Below, piece by piece: positions 1 to 11,299 of a DNA stretch of 64,000 bases. The notes below the pieces were generated by a model, which was given only the letters and a program-made list of their open reading frames with translations, had not been told where the DNA came from and did no database searches. This DNA comes from Paragorgia papillata (taxonomy: Eukaryota > Cnidaria > Anthozoa > Scleralcyonacea > Coralliidae). A program made the translations under genes and the position numbers. The stretch is from the NCBI GenBank assembly GCA_035771165.1, contig JAWNZC010000470.1, positions 1 to 64,000 of the forward strand, read 5' to 3'. The first letter of the stretch is position 1. Every line of letters begins with the position of its first letter.

Positions 1-95
1 AAAATTTTCCGGGGATCTTGCCCCCGGGGCCCCCTAAAATAGTTTTTTGAATTTCGGCTTCCCCCCCGCCTTTCAAAATCCTGGCTACGTCCCTG
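1..95. mobile_element. 3' end of a CAGGGACGTAGCC-type hAT-like non-autonomous element
   Basis: The stretch ends in CCTGGCTACGTCCCTG and has the same G/C-run-rich body as the complete element at 14640-14975 (a CCGGGG...CCCCCGG segment, then CCTTTCAAAATCC). Its left end is off the window, so the target duplication cannot be tested. Confidence 0.5.
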
Positions 96-975
96 ATGAG
101 GAGGGCAATATCCATACTACTGGGGGCTCTGCCACGCAGGTCTAATATTGATACCGGCTAGAAAGCTGATAGTCATATACGCTCCGTCACGAATGTCACA
201 ACAGTCGGAGAATTGCACGTTGGTGGCGTGTGCTGTTAGGCGCGCTGCCTCTCACCATTAAAAGTTTAAGCCCGGTTAGACACGGTGTTAGTACTTGGAT
301 GGCGTTCGACCGCTTGGGAATGACCCCGTTGTGAGGGCTTGGACTCATGTGAGTAGGAGTTGTAGTTTCTGATCTCTCGCTGTGCTTCGAGGGTTTTTTT
401 CGCCGGGTTCTCCGGTTTTTCCCTCCCTCCATAAAGAATCAACACCTAACATCTTTAGCTGTGATCCCGTGGTACTGAACTTGTGAGATCGCTAGTTGGC
501 GGGCTGCTTGGAGCGCCTTTGATATGCTCTCGAAACACCGGCCCCACGTTGATCTGCGTCTCTTCCTGCAATTCAGACCACTGGACTTGCCAAAGTAAGG
601 ATGGATTGCCTCCCAGTCCTTTAATTCAATCCTTTTATCCTTTAACTTAACTGATTCGCATTTGCAAGTTGCGTTAAACACATCTTTATGTCAGTTGGAG
701 TCAAGTTGTCGCAGCGGATAAAATTGTCCTGAACTTGGAATTGATCAAGAATCCAACCTCATTTTTGTTATTGAAGCTCAACAAGACTAGATTGGATCAT
801 ATTCTTAATTTGAGTTCTGAATCAGTATAAATGTTTAATAGAAAGCCGGCAACTTATAGCTGCGGAAATTTGAATGGATAAGGTACAATTTCTTTTGGGC
901 CGATAGCATTCTTAATAAAAGTAAAGGTCTTTTATATCTATTCAAGAGCTCAAAGAGACGGTTTAATTTACTTAC
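96..975. other. No recognised gene; two unassigned minus-strand open frames
   Basis: Two open frames lie on the minus strand, 439-681 (80 codons) and 196-432 (78 codons). I recognise neither, and no splice-phase argument links them to peroxidase gene A, whose missing downstream exons should lie on this side. They may be chance or decayed transposon coding. Confidence 0.3.
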
Positions 976-1451
976 CACATGCACGTTCACAAATATCTCT
1001 GACAACTTCACTTTCTGAGAGAAAGAGTAGTAAAATCATGATCAAGTAAATTAGACCCCAGACTGTAATGAAACGTGAGTGGAAACTCTTTTGTCTTCAC
1101 TGTTAAATGGTTGTAGTTATGAATGAATCACAAACTTCTTTGTAATATATAATGGATTTGGAACATCTGGTGCATTAGGCAGGTTTGGGAATCCTAACGG
1201 ATCTTTCATTCCATCAGGATCATAATATTTTGCTGGAAGTAATCTTGTAAAAGCACTCGAGGAAGAGCCATATAACCGACTTCTTAAATTGTTACATGTC
1301 CCATCAATGGAGCGATATTTGGCATTTCTTCTACAAAACGAAACATCTATTTTTCGTGCTGGACACTTTGATGCAAGAAGTAATTTTCGTATGGTCGAAG
1401 GAGATAATAAGTGTTTTAATGGAGCACTTATTATCACTGACGGAAACCGCT
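976..1451 (-). CDS. Peroxidase gene A, exon 3: N-terminal part of the haem peroxidase domain, degraded
   Basis: The exon follows a TTTTCAG acceptor (1452-1454) and ends at a GTAAGT donor (970-975). The translation contains IDGTCNNL, then LLPAKYYDPDG and PLGFPNLPNAPDVPNP, the usual opening of animal haem peroxidases, and it parallels gene B 18751-19195 block by block. The frame slips near 1125-1135 and again near 1015. After the slips it reads DHD, the distal-histidine position, then SEVVRDICERAC, matching the end of the gene B exon. The QWGQ that precedes the distal histidine in gene B is replaced by a poor match (SLGS). Frame slips plus loss of that motif suggest a decaying or divergent paralogue. 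The downstream catalytic exons are not in the window. Confidence 0.6.
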
Positions 1452-1499
1452 CTGAAAAGTACGAAAGGAAGAAATTATCATTGCATCTGAAGATCATTT

Positions 1500-2170
1500 G
1501 CAATAGTTGTAAAATTAGATAGATTTACAGTCAAAATGGAAATACCTTCCATGCACCTCTGCTTCTGTAGTTTGTTGTGTATTACTGTATTTCTGTAGCC
1601 GCTACAGAAACGTGAGAAAAATCTAGCGATAAAAGTCGCTTATTCTTGATTTATGTTTGTTTGTTGGTATCGATTTTGGGAGAAACATTCGTTATATTAT
1701 GATTAAATTCCATGAAAGCTATAAATTATATTTTTTATTCACATTTTTCGACACAAAATTTCCTCACGCTTCAATAGCGACTAGGGGTATTTCCATTTTG
1801 ACTCTAATTGTTTGCCGTATAGTAACTATATTTTACATACACTTTGACATTCTAGCCAACTGTAGTTACTTTATTTTTAAAATTAAAAATGTGTCTAAAA
1901 ATTTTCCTATGCATGCATTCAACTCCTTACAAAAACGTTGATGCTATCTTATTGGAATGTACGATGAAGATAATAAATAGAGAGTTCTGTTATGTCAATG
2001 CGTTTAAGTTCTCGTGTTAGATAACTAAATATATATAAATATATATATATGATAAATAAATATATATGGCTTGGAGAGATTACAATTCCTTGTCATTTTT
2101 GAAAGTTTTTATAAACTAACGAACAATTATTGAATCTTTAATTCTTTGAAAGTTTTCATATCGATAATGT
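1500..2170. other. AT-rich intron of peroxidase gene A, first part
   Basis: No exon-like sequence was seen. It holds short TA-rich tracts (2030-2068) and one 94-codon open frame on the plus strand (1657-1941) with composition typical of chance AT-rich frames. Confidence 0.4.
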
Positions 2171-2171
2171 A

Positions 2172-2313
2172 ATATAGGAAACTTACGAAACCAGAAACGA
2201 TGCTTGCAGAACTTGCTACTTAACGGGTGGTCCCACATGGCTAGATACGTTTTGTGGACACACCACGTAAAAGCAAATAAATATTTTACGTGGTGTTTCC
2301 ACAAAACCTTATC
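2172..2313. mobile_element. Partial foldback MITE with an internal hairpin
   Basis: TAGGAAACTTACGAAACCAG and the following 50 bases recur at 2501-2572 and, inverted, at 2637-2733. A separate hairpin follows at about 2246-2313, where ACGTTTTGTGGACACACC pairs with GGTGTTTCCACAAAACCTT around a short loop. Confidence 0.5.
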
Positions 2314-2484
2314 TATAATTATTGAATTCTTTTACACTTGTACTATTTTCTTTTTCGACTCATAGTAATTGTCTGTCCATATGACTTATTTCTTGAAAAT
2401 GTGCTATCATTGTGTCAGATTGTCCAGAAGAAATTGAATGGTTCTTTTCGATCAGAAACTAGAGTATCAAAAATTACCTTTAGA

Positions 2485-2748
2485 GAATGATGGGAATTGG
2501 ATAGGAAACTTACGAAACCAGAAACGATGCTTGCAGAACTTGCTACTTAACGGGTGATCCCACATGGCTAAAATCAGACACTACTGAACTTAAGTGATAT
2601 CACACTATTGTTTAATTTTCAGCAATAGCTAGTCCTGGCCATGTGGGACCATCCGTTAGTGTCTAATTACCATAGCAAGTTGTGCAAACATCGTTTCCGG
2701 TTTCGTAACATCGTTTAAGTTTCCTATCCAGTTCCCGTCCATTATCTA
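2485..2748. mobile_element. Foldback MITE with GGAT-AGGAAACTTA inverted ends
   Basis: The left end (GGGAATTGGATAGGAAACTT) is the reverse complement, with one mismatch, of the right end (AAGTTTCCTATCCAGTTCCC). Subterminal sequences (CGATGCTTGCAGAACTTGCT versus AGCAAGTTGTGCAAACATCG) also pair imperfectly, so the element folds on itself. It lies in the intron between exons 2 and 3 of peroxidase gene A. No clear target duplication was found. Confidence 0.6.
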
Positions 2749-3102
2749 TGAAATTTTCATTCACGATTTTTTTGGAAAGCTACTCATAGCACCCCTGACA
2801 AGGGATGGAATTATTGTCCAAAAAATAGGAGCGAGCCGAAACTGAGACAAAAAGCGTGGCCAGCCATGTTGGTTGGTACAATACAGTAATATACAGTACT
2901 CGGGGGTTTGATATCAATTGGGACTTTGTCCTGTTTCTTGCTCCCGTTGTCACTGCTTTGTATTTATACTTAATGGTTGACAATATATTCAATAAATTCA
3001 AATTCAACTTCAATACACTAATAGTTGACCAAGCAACCAAACATGGCCGTTATGACGTCATCAGAAACCCAGAATGCAGTAGTTTAAATTTGTTCCACTT
3101 AC

Positions 3103-3633
3103 TTTTAAAGAATTGTTTGATAACATAAGAAATTTTACTACAATGAAGTGTCGAGGGTTGCTTGTGCTGTTGATATTTTTTATAGCGTATGGATTAACCT
3201 TTCGGGAAATCATTCGGACCAAACGATGTAGATTCTCTGCTGTTATCTTTCGTGAAAGTTGATTAAGTTTTGGTGAGTAAGAAAACTTTCTTTGGTGTGT
3301 CCGCAGAATTCCGTCTCCATAGTAACGACGGACCACAATAATACGAACCCAACTGATGGCTTGGTTCTTGTAATAACTATAACGAGCTTCCTGAGGTCTT
3401 GCAGCAACTCTGAAAGCAGTTATTCTTGGTCGAGAGAAACTAAGAGCTGAATTTTTATAAGTTATTTTGATTGTGCCATAATTTGAGTCCAAGTTTACAT
3501 AAGGATGTCTTGAGACAAGTTTGTATTTTATTGGCAAGCCTGTTCTTGATGTAGCTTTAACTCTTCCTATAATACCAGTTGTGAAACGATTAAACCACCA
3601 CAAATGTATATCTAGGTTGTCGGAAGGTGATTC
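3103..3633 (-). CDS. Peroxidase gene A, exon 2: cadherin-like extracellular domain
   Basis: The acceptor is TATTATTATAG (3634-3640) and the donor GTAAGT (3097-3102). The 531-bp exon would be phase 1 at both ends. The reading contains TTGIIGRVKATSRTGLPIKY, NLDSNYGTIKIT and RITAFRVAA. These resemble a cadherin repeat (G-x-V-x-A, the strand before the ld-xx-G-x-I turn, closing f-x-V-x-A), but no clear calcium motif (DxD, LDRE) is present. C-terminal to it, LHRLVRMISRKVNPYA aligns with LHRFLRIIAPGVDPHG in gene B. Coding on the exon 1 phase needs one base fewer in an AAA run (3592-3594) and a compensating shift near 3185. The homologous exon in gene B supports a real gene. The domain name is inferred from pattern only. 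Confidence 0.55.
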
Positions 3634-3764
3634 CTATAATAATAATAATGATAATAATACAAAATATTTTACATTTTACAAATGAAGATGGAAGTTAGAG
3701 GATAGTCATATAAGTCGCGAAACTGTCCACCAGCACAGCAGCTGTATACTGACAAAAATAGTGA

Positions 3765-4265
3765 AATAAAAGTAGTGTGCTGCGTAGGCAGTGTTTTAAA
3801 AAACAAATCAAAATATAGTAAAGTTTGAGTACTGCCGAAATTCCAGGGCCGGATTAGGGCTGTGTAGGCCCCCCAGCATATTTTCAGCATGGGGCCCCTT
3901 GAACCCCACCCTCACACCCACCCATGAGTCTCGAGCCCTGGGGCCCAACGCTTTCTAGAAAGCAAGTGCAGAACAAAAAATTCTGCAATCAGAAAGCGCT
4001 GGGGCTGGCGGCATATTGCTGTTTTTGCCCATATGTTTAATCTGGTACTTTACATAGGCATAGTCTATACGCTGACAGATATACTGAGGTAACCTAGCTA
4101 TACAAGATTATATCTAAAGTATAAGAAATTTTGTTTTGCTCTATAAAAATTTTATGAAACTATTTTTTTGGAGCCCCTAAAGATTGGGGCCCCCTGGCTG
4201 CTGCCCAGTCAGCCCCCCCCCCTTTAATCCGCCCCTGCAGAAATTATTGAATGTAGTTTCCAACG
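3765..4265. mobile_element. Foldback MITE remnant split by the hAT-like element at 3844-4237
   Basis: GTGTGCTGCGTAGGCAGT and the 60 bases after it match the left half of the foldback element at 10965-11215. The match stops at ACTGCCGAAATT, exactly where the 3844-4237 element begins. It resumes after the insertion with GAAATTATTGAATGTAG and CAACGTTTCGCTCG. Confidence 0.5.
3844..4237. mobile_element. hAT-like MITE, CAGGGCCGGATTA...TAATCCGCCCCTG
   Basis: The terminal inverted repeats are CAGGGCCGGATTA and TAATCCGCCCCTG (one mismatch), a typical CAGGGGCGGAT-type hAT end. The flanks (CCGAAATT and CAGAAATT) match at 7 of 8 bases, consistent with a decayed 8-bp duplication. The interior is rich in GGGGCCCC-type runs and has no ORF. 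Confidence 0.6.
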
Positions 4266-4320
4266 TTTCGCTCGTATTTGACAAAAATATTTTGGTTTCA
4301 TGGAAAGTATCCGGTATATA

Positions 4321-4471
4321 AGCCGGTTTTCCACTAGGCGATTTGCTTCGCGACGAAGCGATTTTCTTTTGTTCGAATTCAATAGATTTCTGATTAGTTC
4401 CAGCTCAGAGCTCTTGAGACAAAAGAAAAAGTCGCTTCGCATGAAAAAAGTCGCCTAGTGGAAAACCGGCT
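4321..4471. mobile_element. Palindromic MITE, AGCCGGTTTTCCACTAGGCG inverted ends
   Basis: Left AGCCGGTTTTCCACTAGGCG is the exact reverse complement of right CGCCTAGTGGAAAACCGGCT. The next inner segment (ATTTGCTTCGCGACGAAGCG) also folds with sequence near the right end. Flanking TAA/TTA trinucleotides hint at a PIF/Harbinger-type target, not proven. Confidence 0.65.
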
Positions 4472-5129
4472 TAAGACCTACCTAATATATACGAGTTTTT
4501 GGTTGGTTACAGCATATTGTCAATTCGTTCCCATGCTCGTTACTGATTGGGTTAGGGTTTTTGTTTGGTTTAGGTTATCTAAACCAATCAGAAAACCCTC
4601 TTAGTGTTGGTAGGCGAAGAGTCAAAATAGGGAGAAAAAGCATTAATAATTTTTTTTAGCACGAATAGAATTTTGACAAAAATTAATTGTGATTGCATAA
4701 ATCTATTGAAGCGAACTGATAATTATTTTTTGTTAATTTTTTATCATATTTTATTATATTTCACGTCGAGAATCCCTATAAAACAGGCAGGGACAGAGTC
4801 TTTTTTTTTCCCCAATTGTCGTCTTACGTTTATTATTTTGACGCCATGATGGTTATTTTACGTTTGATTTTTATTAAATTATCTTCTTATTTTTGTTTAA
4901 GCAAGAATTTTATCTTAGTAATTAATAAGTTGCCAAATGGCAACAATATACCTAGTGGGACCCCACCAGCGTTAAATTGTTTTCGAGCATATTATATACA
5001 AAAACACAAGATGTAATAATGCGTAAATTATGGTGTTATTTAGTGGAGGATGTGATGTAACTAAACCGTAAACACCTACGAAATATATACTGTGGAAGTG
5101 TTGCATGTTATAGATTTATATAAACTCAC

Positions 5130-5302
5130 CCGCACAACATCTATGATGACGCGATGGGTAAGACACCCGCGCTCTTTCATATGAAGTAGTTTTTAATTCC
5201 TGGTAATCTTTATCGTAGACGTAATCGGATGGAGTATCTTTCTGATTAGACGTAGAACCTGCAACCAACAGGAAAAAATAGAATCCAACCAAGACTGGAC
5301 AT
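5130..5302 (-). CDS. Peroxidase gene A, exon 1: signal peptide and start of mature protein
   Basis: ATG at 5302-5300 opens MSSLGWILFF and, if the six-A run at 5273-5278 (plus strand) has one base too many, continues LLVAGSTSNQ, a standard secretory signal peptide. The exon then reads DYVYDKDYQELKTTSYERAR and ends RHHRCCA plus one base at a GTGAGT donor (5124-5129). It leaves in phase 1, the phase expected by exon 2 at 3633. As printed, the frame ends in a stop soon after the signal core. The start is chosen because it is the ATG immediately upstream of the hydrophobic core. Exon order and phase support the call; no homologue search was possible. Confidence 0.5.
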
Positions 5303-5645
5303 CTCGGGTTTGTGGGTTGTTTAATGCGTGAAGAATGTAGTATATTGAAGGAGAATCAAGTTCAGTGGAAAGCAAGTGTTTGGGTTATAACCGTTGAAGT
5401 GACTGTACTTGAACTGAATATTCAACTGCTTAGCAACTTATTAAAAAGAATTCTAGATTTTTAATAAAAAGATATGAGTTGAAGAGTGGCTAAGAATGTT
5501 ACTATATAGAAGTGCCGGATATTGCAAGAACTATAATGATAGAATTTCACATTCGTTTTTAGTATTCAAGCAGGAAGCTAAACAATACGCAGAAAATAGT
5601 TGCAGATCAAAAACACTGTTTAGAGAGATAGTTTATAACTCATTC

Positions 5646-5740
5646 CTGTCCGAGTGCTTCCCCAGAGGTGACTGATAAAATCGTCTGGTGTCAGCCAGAA
5701 TAAAATACCAAAGACCGATTCGGACAGGAAAGAGCTAGAG
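5646..5740. repeat. Dispersed TTCCTGTCCGA element containing the AATAAAATAC...AAAG module
   Basis: TTCCTGTCCGA (5645) and TCGGACAGGAA (5719) form inverted ends. The internal GATAAAATCGTCTGG...CCAGAATAAAATACCAAAG recurs in reverse orientation at 38199-38252 and 59083-59145. Related shorter pieces occur at 27650-27690 and 60650-60675. Confidence 0.5.
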
Positions 5741-5759
5741 AGATAGTTATTTAAGGGGA

Positions 5760-7113
5760 CGCAGTCAGTCTGTCATCTGTGACACTTTTTATATTATTTT
5801 TGTCATGTATAAAGGCCCTTGAATTATCTATGGCCGATATTAAAGATTTAACTACATTGTTCGTGTGAACGCCTTTGAAGCGCTGCCACTAGATAGCCAG
5901 AAGACTGGGGCCAAAAATTAGCAGAGCCAGAGGGCGTCCAAAATTTCTAAAATTGAATCTATTCGTCAAAAAAATTTAATTAGGCGGACATCGTGTTTAG
6001 GATTTTTTTTTTAAAAATTACTTGCAATAGACCGTTGACATGTATCAGTTTCATGCATGCACGCGATTACCTACACAAATTATCATAAATTAACGCAGGT
6101 TTGCAAATATACAATTTGTCAGTATATGTATATTTATATAAATCTAAGATAAAGAATAAAAGCATTGACTATATTATCAGTATATAATTATGGATGTTGG
6201 ACCTAAATTAATAATTAACTTAAACGCCTTACGCCATTTTCAGTTTGCATGCATGGATTTTGAAAAATATTTCTTTTGAGTTCTAACGTGTACGACTTCA
6301 GTATCTTATATGTATGCATAATAAAGTACGTTAAATGAATTTAATTTTTGGATAATAAAAAAACCCTTCGTTAATATGTGTGATTTAAGTAATCATAGTT
6401 AAGAGCATTGAAAGTTTTCTAAACATTGAACTTCAAATCTGCCGAGGCAAACTAAACTTCATGTAAATTATATTAAACAAAGAACGTCTCTTTTCCTTGA
6501 GTTCGGCCCATCATGCATAATTATGAAGTTTGACGTTTATGCCTGCCCTTAATAGAATTCAAAATAAGGTTTTATTTGTAGTTTAACGTTAACATATCAC
6601 GCAGTTTTAAATGTTATAGTACTTTATGTTAAAACAGATTTTGTTAAAAATTAAGCTAAGCACATTCTTAGACCCCACTGCATGGGCACTGCCTTCTTGT
6701 ATATATATATAGATCGACAAAAATCATGTAATATTACAATGCAACATATCTATAAGATCATTCGTCATGATCTTTAGGATGAAGACAACGTTATAAAGAA
6801 AGAGATAAATACCAACAATGGAGGTATATCAGTCATATTAATTAAAAATAAATTGCATTGCATGCCTCACACAATTATTTTTTTTGATCGAGCACCAATA
6901 TCTTTGTTCTCATCCGCAATTTAAGTCGGCCAATTATCTCGGATTATACTTCATGCAATATATAGTTCAATTGTTATACTATAACAACCGCGGAAAACAA
7001 TGTTTTCGGGAGTAAAAAACAAGACTGTTGGCTGCATAAATTTTAATAATAAAAAAATCGTGTTATATATTAGTTCTGATAGCAAAATCTATCTTATCGT
7101 ATATCGTGACTGG

Positions 7114-7145
<32 letters not shown>

Positions 7146-7690
7146 GGGAAGGATACCAACCAATCTAGTTATCACAAGTGCATTTGTTCCAGCAACATAT
7201 TTGGACAATTTAATACTCGTTGCTTATATTCCCTTCCATTCAGATATTAGTTTAGTAAGTTTTGAATCAAACGCTAATGCTTGTTAGTGGTCGAAAATTA
7301 CGGATGGTACCCAAGGGATGACGCCAGAAATTCCCCGTCACATGGCTAAGGTCCCCTACAAGGGGGCTAGTAGGGGGTGGGGGTATTTTCTCTCCGAAAA
7401 ATTTCAGTGAACATCTAGAGTGCCTTTTCCCGTTTTCTCAGCCTGGAATTATCGCAATAACCGACAACACTACAGCATTTATTTTCCAGGCATCAATAAA
7501 GAAAAATCTGTTGAATACCTAGATGTAGATGATTAACTTTGCCATTTTTGTCCAATTTTTGAAGTTAGAAAATGAAATTTTGTGTGTTGTAATTATCAGT
7601 TGGCTTTTACGTACATATACCTTATTCTGTGTTTCTATAGGAGTTTCATTTTCACTATTAAAGCATTAATTACTGACTTGTCCGGCTTAA
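5760..7690. other. AT-rich intergenic sequence with a (TA)n tract
   Basis: No gene is supported. A (TA)n run lies at about 7113-7140. The 95-codon frame at 7000-7287 reads through that run and is probably fortuitous. Confidence 0.45.
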
Positions 7691-8123
7691 TCAGTTAAAG
7701 AGTTCTTTGCCAATTGATAAAAATACGATTTTTCCTCCAGATCATTCCCCGACAAATCGCCAAATTTCCCGGATGGAGGCGCTAGGGTTCCCTATGGAAA
7801 TAGAGTTATTATTGCCAACATTACAAATGCTATTACAAAGAATATTTGGCATTCACGCTCAATTTAATGGCATAACATGTGAAGTAAATGTTTATATGAG
7901 GTTATGCAATAAACCAGCTTGGGGGCGTCATTGTCGTGTTAACTGGCTAGCAGTCAGACACAGTGTTAGGGTCGGAGGAAATTAAGATATTGCCAGATGC
8001 AAGCAAATAGAGCGAGTCCAGTTTGAAAATATAAAATTGCAGATAGTGAGATAAGAAAGGCAACTCCTCAGAACGAAGTGATCCCTACCATACAAAGCAT
8101 GAAACGACCAGTATCAAATGGTT

Positions 8124-8600
8124 AACGCATTTCAATCATAAGAATTCTGCGTGGGCCTAAGTCAAGTGGTAGCGCAAGCAGTGGCTCAAGCGATTGGGAC
8201 GAAAGCAGACCATAACAACCGATCCGACTCTTGTCGCATCTTTGGAGCGATTGAGGAAGCATTCTCCTGTTTACCACATCAGGTAAAGCATTGACGCCAA
8301 GCCCAAGGCACATCAATCAAGGTATGTTAAATATACTCTATCTTTCTTCGTGTGGCAAATACTTCTGGCTACTTTCCGGACAGAGGTAAGACAAAAACCC
8401 AGGGACTAACAAAGCAGTGTCGGAGATACCTCCACAGAAAGAACGCAGGAAAGTCATTGAAAGACATTGCGCGGAGAGAAGTAGAAAAGCGCCAGAGACT
8501 GAGCACAAAGGTTACTTTCCCCATGGACACGAATTTTGTCAAGTTGTTTGAGGAACAAGTGGGAATACCCAAGAAATGTCGTGTTTTCGTAGTCAATTGA
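8124..8600 (+). other. Possible degenerate coding patches, unrecognised
   Basis: Plus-strand frames read GPKSSGSASSGSSDWDESRP, then after a one-base slip TTDPTLVASLERLRKHSPVY up to an AG|GTAAAG junction near 8283. A separate open frame runs 8352-8600 (82 codons, lysine/arginine rich). Ser/Gly-rich followed by a charged helix looks coding-like, but I do not recognise the family and the pieces cannot be joined with confidence. Confidence 0.2.
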
Positions 8601-9101
8601 CAAACTCCAAGTGTTGTCACCACTCGGGGTTGTTTTACCTACGTTAATCACGTAAACAGTTTTCTGTTCTCTGCGGAACTGTCGTCCGAAAAGTACGAGG
8701 ATTTTAGAACCTTTTAAGATATTTAAGATTTTAATCACAGCTGGTTTCAAGGTCGATACCACTATATAGTATAGTGACATCTCACCAGGGGGCAAGGAAA
8801 AGAAGAACGCTTATGTCGTCACTGCACTCGCTCGCTCAGGATCAGCTCGTGGCTGATAGTTCAAGTTACAGGCAGGGATTAACCTTGGGACTCCTGGCGC
8901 GCTTATGAGTTATGGACAAGTCCTGGGGGAAAATTTGAAGAAGGGCGTGGCAAACCGTTTGACACATCACGAGTACTCAGTAATTCACAATGCTCACAAT
9001 AAACACATCGGCACAAAATAAACAATGAACACCACGGCACGGAGCCTTAAGGTTGTAAATTATATTGGGGTTTATATTAAAAAAAAAGAAGTTGTTTTTA
9101 T

Positions 9102-9388
9102 GTGTTGCTAGGTATGGCGTACTACGGTGCTGCCCACTGCTCTATACGAGTGTTGCTAGGAATGATGTACTACGGTGCTGCCCACTGCTCTATACGAGTG
9201 TTGCTAGGAATGATGTACTACGGTGCTGCCCACTGCTCTATACGAGTGTTGCTAGGAATGACGTACTACGGTGCTGCCCACTGCTCTATACGAGTGTTGC
9301 TAGGTATGGCGTACTACGGTGCTGCCCACTGCTCTATACGAGTGTTGCTAGGAATGACGTACTACGGTGCTGCCCACTGCTCTATACA
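9102..9388. repeat. 48-bp minisatellite, six copies, open in two frames
   Basis: Six head-to-tail copies start at 9102, 9150, 9198, 9246, 9294 and 9342, each GTGTTGCTAGG(A/T)ATG followed by CGTACTACGGTGCTGCCCAC or its TGTACTAC variant and CTCTATACGA. The unit is 48 bp (16 codons), so plus-strand frames stay open across the array. Copy variants (GGTATGGCG, GGAATGATG, GGAATGACG) alternate, which suggests unequal exchange. The protein reading is probably a by-product of the period. Confidence 0.9.
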
Positions 9389-9389
9389 T

Positions 9390-10960
9390 TGAACTCAAGC
9401 TAACTCCATAAGACAGGCCCTATGATTGGGTGAAGTCAAACTTCCGGCCGCTGGGGGTAGCCATGCACGTCAACAGAACCTATGAAGTGCACAATGAAAA
9501 ACTGAAAACTCGCTGCAAAAAACAACCAGAAAATTTACAATTTTTTAGACTTAAAGATTTTTAGAGATGATAGCGAAATGCTAGTACGTATTGGGCTATC
9601 GGCCTTGTACTTGAACAATTTCTATCCACGAAAATGGATTGAACGACGAAATATCTGCCGAACAAAAGGAAAATTGGAGTCCGAAACTCGTACGGAAAAT
9701 GCAGGTTTTTCTTATTTTTCTTTGTTATCTCAAACGTTTGAATGTTGTCATGCCAAGAATTAGTAATAATTAGTAATTTTGCGATACGAAGAGTAACTCC
9801 ATAGCTGTAAAAACACCCGGTAAAGTGCATTTTGTTGTTTTTTCCTACTGAAAATTGAGAAATTTAAAACCCAACTGTTTTTATAAACAAACTCTTCATT
9901 TTAAACCTGGGATGCTTATGTATTTTCTTTATATTTGTCCAAACCATGGCAAATTTTGGTTGCGTATTGTTGACTTTCATTTGAGAGGTTATATTTTTAC
10001 TGTTTTTCTTGTTTTTACTCGTCATGTCTGTGTTCACCTACTCTACGGTATATTGGAATTTGATCTATGCCTAAAAGTGGTTAACAAGTTTAGTTTTTCT
10101 TTGATTTCAAGCTGTCTTTGCAACCCATTTCACCAAATTTAGCTTGATTTTCTCTCGGCTATAAAGTAAAAGGGACTGGGGTTGACGTGCATGACGGACA
10201 TGCGGCCCCCATGTCCGCCATTTTTTGCTTCAAAACGTGCAAGCGAGTTATCGTTCCAGTCTACTTAGAGTTCACTGATGGCTCTATACGAGTGTTGCTA
10301 GGTGAGTATTGCGTCCGTTTGGATGATTCCGACTGGTGTGGGTCCAGATACAGTACTTGGAATGTCACTTATTGTGGTCAGCTCAAGATCCTGCATGGAT
10401 GTGGATCCAAGTACCGCTATTCGCCCCAGGCCCCCACCGGGCTACGGCATGCACCAACCTTCCATGCAGAGAAGTGGGAACTAGCCGTGGCGACAGCAAC
10501 CAGACAGTGAAGACTAAGTAAGACTCGACTATTCATTTGTGTTTTTAAAAAAGGGTAAAGAAAATTACGAAGGGATAAATTCAGAATATGTTACAATATT
10601 GACAAAGAAGCCATGCATGCTTATATTTTTAACGTTTGTGTTGGACTCTCGGACTAGTAGTCTAAATATTTCAGTGTTTTCCCGCTCTTTTTCTGAGGAC
10701 GAGCTCGGACGTTGCGCATGCGCAAAACGTTTTGGCAGCGGTGTTCCTTCCAGATGGGTAAGTAAAAAGGTGAACGAGGATGTTAACAACTTTTTGCTTT
10801 GCCAGGCATGATCCAAACCACTGCCTTTACAGTTTTCAGATGCATTTTTTACACCCTTGAAACCAATTCGAATGCGTGAGTTGACCTTATAACAACCATT
10901 CACGCTTAGTGTTATGCATATATAACTCAAAATCGATATTTATCTAACTTCGAAATAAAA
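9390..10960. other. No recognised gene; single half-unit of the 48-bp minisatellite at 10282-10303
   Basis: GGCTCTATACGAGTGTTGCT at 10282 matches the junction of two minisatellite units. A 107-codon plus frame (10187-10510) surrounds it, in unusually GC-rich sequence for this window, but has no recognisable motif. Confidence 0.35.
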
Positions 10961-10964
10961 GTGT

Positions 10965-11215
10965 GCTGCGTATATAGGCAGTATTAAAACAACAATCAAA
11001 ATATAAGGTTTGATATATACTGCCGAAGCAGAGAATGTAGGAGTCTAACTTTCCTTTTTAACGAAGGGCCCTTCGCTCGAAACGTTAGACTCCTACGTTC
11101 TCTTTTTCGGTAGTATATCAAACCTTACTATATTTCGATTATTGATTATTCATTATTTTGATTATTGATTGTTGTTTTTTTTCGATTGTTGTTTTTTTTT
11201 GTTTTCTTTTTTTTC
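10965..11215. mobile_element. Foldback MITE, GTAGGAGTCTAAC inner palindrome
   Basis: CAATCAAAATATAAGGTTTG...GTAGGAGTCTAAC pairs with GTTAGACTCCTAC...CAAACCTTACTATATTTCGA around a loop at about 11053-11078. The sequence downstream is T-rich. The same family occurs, interrupted, at 3765-4265. Confidence 0.65.
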
Positions 11216-11236
11216 ATCTTCTGCTAATCATGCCTC

Positions 11237-11259
11237 CTAGCCGCTCCAGTTGTGCCGTC
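11237..11259 (-). CDS. Peroxidase gene B, possible last coding exon
   Basis: A polypyrimidine CTTTTTCTTAG acceptor (from 11270 downwards) is followed by 23 bases that, in the phase 1 frame left by the EGF exon 12861-13013, read RRHNWSG and stop at TAG (11239-11237). The phase agrees and the acceptor is good, but an exon this short is weak evidence and another terminal exon is possible. Confidence 0.3.
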
Positions 11260-11299
11260 CTAAGAAAAAGCAAAACAGAATTTTAGTCTTACGGCAACA

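Noticed and set aside
1004..1014. Separate 39-bp exon 976-1014 starting after CTCTCAG, resembling the end of a ShKT module
   Set aside because: Comparison with gene B shows the sequence upstream (DHD, then a Ser-rich stretch) continues into it, so it is the end of exon 3, not an independent exon.
10187..10510. 107-codon plus-strand ORF as a gene
   Set aside because: Three overlapping frames are open in the same GC-rich stretch, part of it is a minisatellite unit, and there is no domain or splice support.
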